Origin: JAKOWB01 sp038363005
GTDB taxonomy: Bacteria; Pseudomonadota; Alphaproteobacteria; Kiloniellales; JACOMY01
Assembly (NCBI GenBank): GCA_038363005.1
Contig: JBBQBI010000035.1
Location: forward strand, 1 to 35,128
Direction of reading: 5' to 3'
Length of the DNA stretch: 35,128 bases
Numbering within the stretch: the stretch's first letter is position 1; the number at the start of each line of letters is the position of its first letter. Under the pieces are notes generated by a model, which did not search any database, was not told where the DNA came from, and was given only the letters and a program-made list of their open reading frames with translations. Of the stretch, positions 15,669 to 22,883 are shown one piece after another. Both the position numbers and the translations under genes were made by a program.

Positions 15669-17390
15669 CTAGCGCCCGGTCGCCGTCAGGAAGTCGAAGT
15701 CGCAGCCGCGGTCGGCCTGTAGCACCGACTGGCGGTAGAGTCGGGCGTAGCCACGCTCGGGCACCGGCCGGGGCGGCGGCAGCGCCGCCCGCCGTCGAGC
15801 CAGCTCAGCCTCCTCCACCAGCAAGTCGAGGCGCCCGGCAGAAACGCTGAGGCGGATGCGGTCGCCGTTGCGCACAAGCGCCAGGGGCCCACCGGCCGCG
15901 GCCTCCGGCGTGACGTGCAGCACCACGGTACCGAAGGCCGTGCCGCTCATCCGCGCATCGGAAATCCGCACCATGTCCTTCACCCCGGCCTTCGCCAGCT
16001 TGCTGGGGATCGGCAGGTAACCTGCCTCTGGCATGCCGCTGCCGCTGGTCGGGCCGGCGTTCTGCAGCACCAGGAAGTCGTCGGCAGTAACGTCGAGGTC
16101 GGGGGAATCGATGCGCGCCGCCAGGTCCTCCAGCGAGCTGAAGACCACCGCCCGGCCCTCACGCTCGAACAGCCTGGCGTCGGCGGCCGAGCGCTTCAGG
16201 ATGGCGCCGCCCGGCGCCAGCGTGCCGAACAGCGCGATCAGGCCGCCCTGCGGTTCCACCGGGTCGCTCGGCGGCTTGATCACCGTGCGGTCGACCCAGG
16301 GCTCGCCGGCGGCTGCCAGGCGCTGGCCCAACGTCTCGCCGGTCACCGTCAGGCAGTCTAGGTTCAGCAGGTCCTTCAAGTCGGCCAGCACGGCACCCAG
16401 CCCGCCGGCGGCGAAGAAGTCCTCCATGTAGTGCGTGCCGGTCGGCTTCAGGTTGACCAGCACCGGCGTCGTGGCGCTGAGCGCGTTCAGCTTGGCCAGC
16501 GGGATGGCAATGCCGGCACGCCCGGCGATGGCCGTCAGGTGGATGATGGCGTTGGTCGAACCGCCGAGCGCCAGCAGCACGCGCAGGGCGTTCTCCACGC
16601 TGCGCTCGGTGACCAGTTGCGAGGGCCGGATCGGCTGCTGCGTCAGTGCCACGGCGGCGGCGCCGGTTGCCTCGCCGGCGCGCAGGCGGTCGGCGTGCAC
16701 CGCCGGGATCGCCGCCGTACCCGGCAGCATCAGGCCCAGCGCCTCGGCCAGGCAGGCCATGGTGCTGGCGGTCCCCATCACCGCGCAGGTGCCGGCCGTG
16801 GTGGCCAACCGCCCCTCGATGCCGTCGATCTCGTCCTTGGTCAGGCCACCGGCACGGTAGCGCGCCCAGAAGCGCCGGCAGTCGGTACAGGCACCCAGCC
16901 GCTCGCCCTGGTGGCGCCCGGTCATCATCGGCCCGGCGACCAGCTGGATCGCCGGGACGTCGGCGGAGACCGCCCCCATCAGCTGCGCCGGCACCGTCTT
17001 GTCGCAGCCGCCCATCAGCACCACCGCGTCCATCGGCTGGGCGCGGATCATCTCCTCGGTGTCCATCGACATGAGGTTGCGGAACATCAGGCTGGTGGGA
17101 TGCAGGAAGATCTCGCCCAGCGATACCGTGGGGAACTCCAGCGGCAGGCCGCCGGCCGCCAGCACGCCGCGCTTGGTCGCCTCCAGCAGTTCGGGAAAGG
17201 CGCGGTGGCAGTTGTTGAAGCCGCTGGGGGTATAGGCGATGCCCACCACCGGCCGCGCCAGCATCGCGTTCGACAGCCCGGTCGAGCGCGCGAAGGAGCG
17301 CCGCAGGTAGAGCGAGAAATCGCGGTCGCCGTAGTTGGTCAGGCCGCGTGCCAATCCTACGGGGGACGGCCCCTTGGCTTCGTCGCTCAT
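15669..17390 (-). CDS. IlvD/Edd-family dehydratase, probably a sugar-acid (aldonate) dehydratase
   Basis: The 573-residue Fe-S dehydratase has three cluster cysteines: Cys61 (FNNCHR), Cys129 (GGCDKT) and Cys202 (TAGTCAVMGTASTM). The Mg-binding segment is followed by ALGGSTNAIIHL and the C-terminal domain with DARMSGTAFGT. The N-terminal YLRRSFARSTGLS and the length match the pentonate/hexonate (L-arabonate, D-xylonate) dehydratase branch better than dihydroxyacid dehydratase IlvD. It follows an HpaI aldolase gene by 74 bases on the same strand. The pair therefore suggests a non-phosphorylative route: aldonate to 2-keto-3-deoxy acid, then cleavage to pyruvate plus an aldehyde. Confidence 0.9.
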   Translation of the reverse strand: MSDEAKGPSPVGLARGLTNYGDRDFSLYLRRSFARSTGLSNAMLARPVVGIAYTPSGFNNCHRAFPELLEATKRGVLAAGGLPLEFPTVSLGEIFLHPTSLMFRNLMSMDTEEMIRAQPMDAVVLMGGCDKTVPAQLMGAVSADVPAIQLVAGPMMTGRHQGERLGACTDCRRFWARYRAGGLTKDEIDGIEGRLATTAGTCAVMGTASTMACLAEALGLMLPGTAAIPAVHADRLRAGEATGAAAVALTQQPIRPSQLVTERSVENALRVLLALGGSTNAIIHLTAIAGRAGIAIPLAKLNALSATTPVLVNLKPTGTHYMEDFFAAGGLGAVLADLKDLLNLDCLTVTGETLGQRLAAAGEPWVDRTVIKPPSDPVEPQGGLIALFGTLAPGGAILKRSAADARLFEREGRAVVFSSLEDLAARIDSPDLDVTADDFLVLQNAGPTSGSGMPEAGYLPIPSKLAKAGVKDMVRISDARMSGTAFGTVVLHVTPEAAAGGPLALVRNGDRIRLSVSAGRLDLLVEEAELARRRAALPPPRPVPERGYARLYRQSVLQADRGCDFDFLTATGR

Positions 17391-17464
17391 GGTCCCTCGC
17401 CTGCTGCAGCTGCGCTTGTCAGCCGCCAGGGTGCCGTCTTTCCACCGGCGCGTGAAGTAGGCGG

Positions 17465-18256
17465 CTAGGTCGCGGCGGCGATCTCACGCAGGAAACGCGC
17501 GCGCTCGGTGGCCGCCGCCAGCAGCAGGCCGTGGTCGGCGCCGGCCAGCACGAAGCGCGCACCGAATTTCATGTAGATGGGCGCCAGCTCGCGGTCATAG
17601 ACACCGCCCATACCAAGCACCAGGTTGTTGCGCTGGCAGGCGGCGGCGACCCGCTCATAGGCTTCGCGCACCTTGGCGTGGCCGAACTGCCCGGGAATGC
17701 CCATGGTTGCCGTCAGGTCCTGCGTGCCGATCAGCAGCACGTCGATGCCCTCGACGGCGGCGATTTCGTCCACCGCCGCGACGCCCTCGGGCGTCTCAAT
17801 CATGGCAATAATCGCAGTCTCGCGATTCAAGGCGGCCTGTGCCTCGGCCGCCGGCGCCGGCCGCAGTCCATAGTGCGGCAGCATCCCGCCCCAGCTGCGC
17901 CGACCCTGCGGCGGATAACGCAGTGCCTGCACCACGGCGGCGGCCTGCGCGGCGCTGTCGACGTGCGGCACCACGATGCCCTGCGCGCCGTTGTCGAGGG
18001 CGCGCGTCGCCTCGTGCAGCGCATCGGCGCAGACCCGCACGATCGGCGTCACCCCCTGCGCCAGCGCCGCCAGCGCGATCTGGCTCGCCTGGTCCAGCGT
18101 CATGGCGCCGTGCTCCATGTCGAGGAACAGCCAGTCATAGTCCGCCGCCTGTGCCAGCAGCGGCACCAGCGAGCCGCGCAGCGCCTGCACGCCCAGGCCC
18201 AGGGCCATCTCGCCGGCGCGCAGCCGCTTCAGGGTCAGGTTTTCGCTCAGCGGCAT
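17465..18256 (-). CDS. HpcH/HpaI-family class II aldolase, copy 2
   Basis: The 263-residue aldolase has His49 in LDMEHG, Arg74 in VRVCAD, Asp88 in ALDNGAQG, PHVD, and metal ligands Glu154 (AMIETPEG) and Asp180 (IGTQDL). The start is ATG 18256, since GGAGG sits eight bases upstream. A TTG at 18271 would place that ribosome site inside the gene. Pairing with the downstream IlvD/Edd dehydratase suggests a 2-keto-3-deoxy-aldonate aldolase (YfaU/RhmA-like). It is clearly different in sequence from copy 1, so not a recent duplicate. Confidence 0.9.
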   Translation of the reverse strand: MPLSENLTLKRLRAGEMALGLGVQALRGSLVPLLAQAADYDWLFLDMEHGAMTLDQASQIALAALAQGVTPIVRVCADALHEATRALDNGAQGIVVPHVDSAAQAAAVVQALRYPPQGRRSWGGMLPHYGLRPAPAAEAQAALNRETAIIAMIETPEGVAAVDEIAAVEGIDVLLIGTQDLTATMGIPGQFGHAKVREAYERVAAACQRNNLVLGMGGVYDRELAPIYMKFGARFVLAGADHGLLLAAATERARFLREIAAAT

Positions 18257-18387
18257 CGGGCTTTCCTCCAAGGCGTGTCCTGCGGTCCGCTCAAGGCGCT
18301 CCCCCTCGGAAAGCGCAGGCTCGATGGCCAGGTCACAGGTTAGTATTTCAGATGTGTACTAGAACGCCAAACCCGGAGGAAGCCCCC
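18257..18387. promoter_or_regulatory. Divergent HpaI-2 / RraA-2 control region
   Basis: The 131-bp gap contains TAGTA (18341-18345) and TACTA (18357-18361) as inverted arms. The second arm is part of GTGTACTAGAA (GTGTAC at 18354-18359), 29 bases before the RraA-2 ATG. A GTGTAC-containing box followed by TAGAA also occurs at 24582-24594 in the GMC/TRAP-2 promoter. GGAGG ribosome sites precede both starts. Confidence 0.35.
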
Positions 18388-19098
18388 ATGAAGCCAGTCA
18401 TCTATCGCGAAATTCCACCCATCGCCCCGGCCCTGCTGGAGCGTGCCAAGGGCTTCGCCGTCGCTGACCTGCACGAGGGGCTGGGCGCCATCGCCGGCCG
18501 CGCCGGGCTGATGGCGCCGGCCATGCGGCCGATCTTCCCGGGCGCCAAGCTCTGCGGCCAGGCGGTCACCTGCTACAATTACCCGGGCGACAACCTGCTG
18601 CTGCACGCGGCGATCAAGCTGGCGCAAGCCGGCCAGATCATCGTCGCCACCAACGGCGGCAGCGCGCAGGGCGCCCTGTGGGGCGAGCTGGTCGCGGTGT
18701 ACTGTCAGCTAAGGGGCATCGGCGGCGCCGTTGTCGACGGCGCGGCGCGCGACATCGGCCCGATCCGCGAGCTCGGCTTCCCGGTCTTCTCCACCGCCAT
18801 CTCGGCCTCGCACCCGGAAAAGCGCGGACCCGGCTCGGCCAACGTGCCGGTGGTGATGGCCGGCATCACGGTCAACCCCGGCGACCTGATCCTGGGCGAC
18901 GACGACGGCGTCCTGGTGGTGCCGCCACGCTACCTTGAAGCGGCGATGGACGCCGCCCAGGCCCGCATGGACAAGGAGGCCGCCTTCCGCCAGAAGCTGG
19001 CGTCCGGCGCTACCATGTTCGAGCTGCTGGGCCTGCAGTCCGTCATGGACAAGGCCGGCATCGAGGAGAAGCCCGGCACCTGGCTCGACGACAAGTAG
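18388..19098 (+). CDS. RraA-like class II aldolase (HMG/CHA aldolase type), copy 2
   Basis: The 236-residue RraA-fold aldolase has the active-site pattern QGALWGELVAVY (94-105) followed by DGAARD with Arg121-Asp122, then SASHPEKRGPGSANVPVV and DDDGVLVVPP. ATG 18388 lies behind GGAGG. It is closer to copy 3 (31705-32430), with the shared GALWGEL and SHPEKRGPG motifs, than to copy 1. It stands alone on the plus strand, convergent with RibB six bases away. The likely reaction is retro-aldol cleavage of a tertiary 2-oxo-4-hydroxy acid. Confidence 0.87.
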   Translation: MKPVIYREIPPIAPALLERAKGFAVADLHEGLGAIAGRAGLMAPAMRPIFPGAKLCGQAVTCYNYPGDNLLLHAAIKLAQAGQIIVATNGGSAQGALWGELVAVYCQLRGIGGAVVDGAARDIGPIRELGFPVFSTAISASHPEKRGPGSANVPVVMAGITVNPGDLILGDDDGVLVVPPRYLEAAMDAAQARMDKEAAFRQKLASGATMFELLGLQSVMDKAGIEEKPGTWLDDK

Positions 19099-19104
19099 CC
19101 CGTC

Positions 19105-20199
19105 TCAGTCCACCAGGGTCTCGGCGCGGCTGATCGAGACCCCGAAGCCGGACAGCCCAACGAACTCGCGGTCCGGATTGGTGGTCAAGTTGACGATGGA
19201 GACGACGCCAAGGTCGCGCAGGATCTGCGCGCCCAGGCCGATCTCGCGCCACTGCTCGCGGCGCCGTACCTCGGCGCTCTCACCCGTGGGTTCGGGCAGC
19301 GCCGAAGGCACGCCCGAAGCACCGTCGCGCAGATAGACCAGCACGCCCCGCCCGGCGCGCGCGAAATGCTTCAGGGATTTGTGGATCGCGGTGGCGCCGC
19401 CGAAGACGTCGGTGAAGACGTTGCCGCGATGCAGGCGCGTCGGCACCTCGCGCCCGTCGCCCAGGTCGCCGAACACGAAGGCGAACTGCTGCACCCGGTC
19501 GAAGGGCGTGACATAGGCATGGCCCTGCAGCGTGCCGATCTCGGTCGCGGCCTCGAAGGAGGAGACGCGCCGCACCAGCTGCTCTCGCGTCTGCCGCCAG
19601 GCGATCAGGTCGGCGATAGCGATCAACGGCAGACCATGCGAGGCAGCGAAGGCCGCGACTTCCGGCCCGCGCATCACCGTGCCGTCGTCGTTCACCAGCT
19701 CGGCCAGCACGCCGACCGGCGGCAGGCCAGCCAGGATGCAAAGATCGACGCAGGCCTCAGTATGGCCGGAGCGCATCAGCACCCCGCCCTCGTTGGCGAT
19801 CAGTGGAAAGACGTGCCCGGGCCGTACAAGATCGGTCGGCTGCGCCCCGTCGCTGGCCAGCAGGCGCACCGTGCTGGTGCGCTCGATGGCGGAAATGCCG
19901 GTGGTCAGGCCCTGGCGCGCATCGACCGAGACGGTGAAGGCGGTGCCCTGCAGCGCGTCGTTCAGTGACACCATGGGGTCGAGCCGCAGGCGCTTGGCAA
20001 CGGCAGCGGTCAGCGGCGCGCAGACGATGCCCGAGGTATGGCGCACGATGAAGGCCATCTGCGCCGGGGTGCAGAGGCTGGCGGCGGCGAAGAGATCGCC
20101 CTCGTTCTCGCGGTCCTCGTCATCCACCACCACCAGCAGGCGGCCGGCGGCGAAGGCGGCAATGGCTTCGGCGATGCCGGCGCGCGGCGAGTCGGTCAT
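19105..20199 (-). CDS. ribB: RibB (3,4-dihydroxy-2-butanone-4-phosphate synthase) fused to a degenerate RibA-like domain
   Basis: This protein has 364 residues. The N-terminal RibB domain is complete: DDEDRENEGDL (26-36), RHTSG (53-57), GLTTGISAIER (97-107), GHTEA (145-149) and ELVNDDGT. It makes the four-carbon riboflavin precursor from ribulose-5-phosphate. The C-terminal RibA-like domain has lost the Zn cysteines: where GTP cyclohydrolase II has H-x2-C...C-D-C, this reads HRGNVFTDVFGGATAIH, so the three Cys are Asn260, Ala271 and His273. GTP cyclohydrolase activity is therefore not expected (RibBX-like). ATG 20199 follows GAGGG; an upstream start at 20262 lies inside the reductase. It is last in the LLM-2 operon, suggesting extra flavin supply. 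Confidence 0.9.
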   Translation of the reverse strand: MTDSPRAGIAEAIAAFAAGRLLVVVDDEDRENEGDLFAAASLCTPAQMAFIVRHTSGIVCAPLTAAVAKRLRLDPMVSLNDALQGTAFTVSVDARQGLTTGISAIERTSTVRLLASDGAQPTDLVRPGHVFPLIANEGGVLMRSGHTEACVDLCILAGLPPVGVLAELVNDDGTVMRGPEVAAFAASHGLPLIAIADLIAWRQTREQLVRRVSSFEAATEIGTLQGHAYVTPFDRVQQFAFVFGDLGDGREVPTRLHRGNVFTDVFGGATAIHKSLKHFARAGRGVLVYLRDGASGVPSALPEPTGESAEVRRREQWREIGLGAQILRDLGVVSIVNLTTNPDREFVGLSGFGVSISRAETLVD

Positions 20200-20209
20200 G
20201 CTCTTACCC

Positions 20210-20701
20210 TCACGCGTCGGGTCCGACGGCGTGGAAGCCGCGGCGGAAATGCACCATGGCACGCGCCACCGCGCCCAGGTCGACGTCTTCGACGGCGCCG
20301 ATCAGGATTGTGTGGTCGCCGCCCGGATGGCGCTGGTCCAAGCGGCAGACGAAGCTCGCCACCGCGTCGACCGCCAGCGGCAAGCCCTGCGGCCCGGCGC
20401 GGAAGTGCCCGGCGGTGAACTTCTCCGCGCCGCGCGTCGCCATCAGGCGGGCCAGCGTCTCCTGCTCCGGCGCCAGGACCGAGATGGCGAAGTGCGTTGC
20501 CTCCTCGAAGGCTGCATGGCACTCGGCCCGCCGGTCCAGGCTGACCAGCACCAGCGGCGGGCTCAGCGACAGCGAGGTGAAGGAGCCGGCGGTGAAGCCG
20601 CGCGGTTGGCCCGCCGCGTCCAGCGTGGTGACCACCACCACGCTGGTCGGGGCCGAGGCCAGGGCATCCTTGAAGCGTTGCAGATCCATCGACGCGCCCA
20701 T
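20210..20701 (-). CDS. Flavin reductase, HpaC/NtaB-like, copy 2
   Basis: The 163-residue flavin reductase-like protein has SVVVVTTLDAAGQPRGFTAG, SLSLSPPLVLVSLDRRAECH, the AISVLAP strand and GGDHTILIGAVEDV. It would supply FMNH2 to LLM-2. Its start is ATG 20701, five bases after the lactonase stop, or the ATG at 20689. The open frame to 20785 overlaps the lactonase and gives unlike sequence. It parallels copy 1 in both sequence and operon company. Confidence 0.9.
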   Translation of the reverse strand: MGASMDLQRFKDALASAPTSVVVVTTLDAAGQPRGFTAGSFTSLSLSPPLVLVSLDRRAECHAAFEEATHFAISVLAPEQETLARLMATRGAEKFTAGHFRAGPQGLPLAVDAVASFVCRLDQRHPGGDHTILIGAVEDVDLGAVARAMVHFRRGFHAVGPDA

Positions 20702-20705
20702 GGGA

Positions 20706-21542
20706 TTACCGGAAGGGATGCAGCGGCATGCCGGCCGCCGGCCACGGCATGACCAGCAGCTGGTAGTTGCCGGAGTCGCAGACATAGAGCTTGCGGTCGG
20801 GGCTGATCGCCACGTTGGTGATGAAGCGCGAACGCTTGACCTCGATCACCTGCAGGCACTTGCCGGCCGGCGACCAGACTTGCACCGTGCCGGGCTCGTC
20901 CTCCTTCACCCCGACGGCGGCGACAACGCAGTTGCCGTCGGCATCGAAGGCGAAGCCGTCGGGCATGCCGACGGTCATGGTGAAGAGCGTCGTGGCCTTC
21001 TCCGGCGAGGGATCCTTGATCGGCACCGAGACCAGTCGGCGCAGGCCGGTGTCGGCAAGGATGATGCGCGAGTCGTCGCCATCGAAGCCGATGCCGTTGG
21101 GATACCAGCCGACGTGCAGGATCTGCTCGCACTGCCCGGACTCGGTGTTCAGGCGCCAGACGCGGCCGTCGTCGCGCTCCGGCTTGCGCGTCGGGTCGGT
21201 CACGTAGAGCAGCCCGTCGGGCCCGAAGGCCAGGTCATTGGGCGCCACCATGCCGGTCGCGGCATAGCTGACCGTGCCGTCCTTGGCGATCTTCTGCACC
21301 CCGGGCTCACGCTTGATGTGATTCAGCGCCGGCCAGACGCCGCCGTTCTGGCACAGGTAGAAGCTGCCGTCGCCAGCCTCCACCAGGCCATTGGGCCCGC
21401 CGCCGGTGATCGCCAGCACGCCGGCCTTGCCGCCACGCACGATGGCGATCTCGCCACGGTCGATGGCGGTGGCGGCAATGGCGCCGTCCCGGCAGACGAC
21501 AGGCCCCTCGGTGAAGCCGAGGTCGTTCTTGAATATCTCCAT
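20706..21542 (-). CDS. SMP-30/gluconolactonase-type beta-propeller lactonase
   Basis: The 278-residue SGL-family six-bladed propeller has the metal-ligand positions GFTEGPV (Glu12), GGGPNGL (Asn51), PNDLAFGPDG and PDGFAFDADG (Asp). Repeated 'fgPDG.LYV.d' blade strands run through it. These enzymes hydrolyse sugar lactones and related esters with a divalent metal. ATG 21542 follows AGGAGGAA, 13 bases after the LLM-2 stop. No signal peptide is visible. Placement directly after a flavin monooxygenase suggests it opens a lactone made by LLM-2; a gluconolactonase role with the nearby IlvD/Edd dehydratase is the alternative. Confidence 0.87.
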   Translation of the reverse strand: MEIFKNDLGFTEGPVVCRDGAIAATAIDRGEIAIVRGGKAGVLAITGGGPNGLVEAGDGSFYLCQNGGVWPALNHIKREPGVQKIAKDGTVSYAATGMVAPNDLAFGPDGLLYVTDPTRKPERDDGRVWRLNTESGQCEQILHVGWYPNGIGFDGDDSRIILADTGLRRLVSVPIKDPSPEKATTLFTMTVGMPDGFAFDADGNCVVAAVGVKEDEPGTVQVWSPAGKCLQVIEVKRSRFITNVAISPDRKLYVCDSGNYQLLVMPWPAAGMPLHPFR

Positions 21543-21555
21543 GGGCGGGTTCCTC

Positions 21556-22866
21556 CTACTCTTCGGTCAGATTGGCGCGCAGCGTGCTGTGGGCATAGTC
21601 GCGGCGCAGCACGCCCTTGCGCTGCAGCAGCGGCACCACCTCCTCGACGAAGTCGCGGATCGAGCCGTCGTTGATCGTCGGCGTCAAGTTGAAGCCGCAG
21701 GCGCCGGTCTCGCGCCAGGTCGCTTCCATCTTGTCGGCCACCTGCTCGGGCGTGCCGATGATCGGCATCATGCCGACACCCATGCCCCAGTACTGCGCCA
21801 CCTCGCGCAGGGTCATGCGCTTGCCGCCGACCATGGCGGTCATGGCCTTCATCATGCCCTGCGAGGCCTGGGTCGACTGCTCCTCAAGTGGGGTGTCCAG
21901 CTCGAAGGTGCTGAAGTCGACGCCGAGCGAGCCCGACAGGCGGGCCAGCGCCGCCTCGACCGGCACCCGTGCCAGCAGGTCGTCATAGTGCTTCTGCGCC
22001 TCGGCCTCGCTGCCGCCCAGCACCGGCTGCACGCCGAAGGTGACGCGGATCGGCTCCTTGCGGCCTGCCGTCTCCGCGGCCCCCTTGATCTGCGCCATGT
22101 AGCGCTTCATGCCCTCGACGTGCGGCTGGATCGAGAACATGACCTCGGCGTGCTTCACCGCGAACTGCTGTCCGCGCCCGGAGGAGCCGGCCTGGAAGAT
22201 CACCGGATGGCCCTGCGCCGAGGGCAGCGCCGGCGTGACGCCGCGGCACTTGAAGTACTTCCCCTGGTGGTCGATGCGATCGACCTTGTCGGGATCGGCG
22301 AAGATGCCGCTGGCGCGATCGGCGATGATGGCGCCGGGATGGATGCCGTTCCACAGCTTGTGGCAAACCTCCATGAACTCGTCGGCGCGGTCGTAGCGCT
22401 CGTCATGTTCGAGCTGATCCAACCCCAGCGCGCGATATTCGCCGCGCAGGTGGCCGGTCACCACGTTCCAGCCGACGCGCCCGCCTGTGACATAGTCCAG
22501 CGTGGAGAGCGTGCGCACGGCGTTGTAGGGCGGCGTCGCCGAGAGCGAGAGCGTGACCGCCAGGCCCAGGTGCTCCGTCGCCGCGCCCATCGCCGACAGC
22601 ATCACCGTCGGATCATGCGGCGGCCAGCAGACGCCATAGCGCAGTGTCTCGTCGACACGGTCCTTGAAGCGGTCGAAGACCCCCGGCGTATCGGCGAAGA
22701 AGACAGCGTCGAAGCGACCCTTCTCCAGCGTCCGTGCCAGGTCCTGCCAGGCCTTCAGCGAGCCCAGGTTGGCCAGCCGCTCGTCCTTGGCGTCGGCCCA
22801 CGACAGGATCGTGTGGTTCATCGGACTGTGGATCAGGAAGCTGATCAGGTGCATCTGCTTCGACAC
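21556..22866 (-). CDS. LLM-class FMN-dependent monooxygenase, NtaA/SnaA/DszA family, copy 2
   Basis: The 436-residue luciferase-like monooxygenase is similar to copy 1 along its whole length (both begin MSKQ.HL.SFL.HSP.NHT). Motifs are GRFDAVFFAD, GRVGWNVVTG near 130-139, HDERYDRADEF and FQAGSSGRG. The start is GTG at 22866 with GGGAGGA upstream; Met5 (22854) is a weaker alternative. It lies 17 bases downstream of the GMC oxidoreductase gene and precedes lactonase, reductase and ribB. That order fits a dehydrogenase > Baeyer-Villiger-like monooxygenase > lactonase sequence, as in type II BVMOs, but desulfurisation or N-dealkylation is also known in this family. Confidence 0.92.
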   Translation of the reverse strand: MSKQMHLISFLIHSPMNHTILSWADAKDERLANLGSLKAWQDLARTLEKGRFDAVFFADTPGVFDRFKDRVDETLRYGVCWPPHDPTVMLSAMGAATEHLGLAVTLSLSATPPYNAVRTLSTLDYVTGGRVGWNVVTGHLRGEYRALGLDQLEHDERYDRADEFMEVCHKLWNGIHPGAIIADRASGIFADPDKVDRIDHQGKYFKCRGVTPALPSAQGHPVIFQAGSSGRGQQFAVKHAEVMFSIQPHVEGMKRYMAQIKGAAETAGRKEPIRVTFGVQPVLGGSEAEAQKHYDDLLARVPVEAALARLSGSLGVDFSTFELDTPLEEQSTQASQGMMKAMTAMVGGKRMTLREVAQYWGMGVGMMPIIGTPEQVADKMEATWRETGACGFNLTPTINDGSIRDFVEEVVPLLQRKGVLRRDYAHSTLRANLTEE

Positions 22867-22883
22867 TGCTTTGGGTCCTCCCT

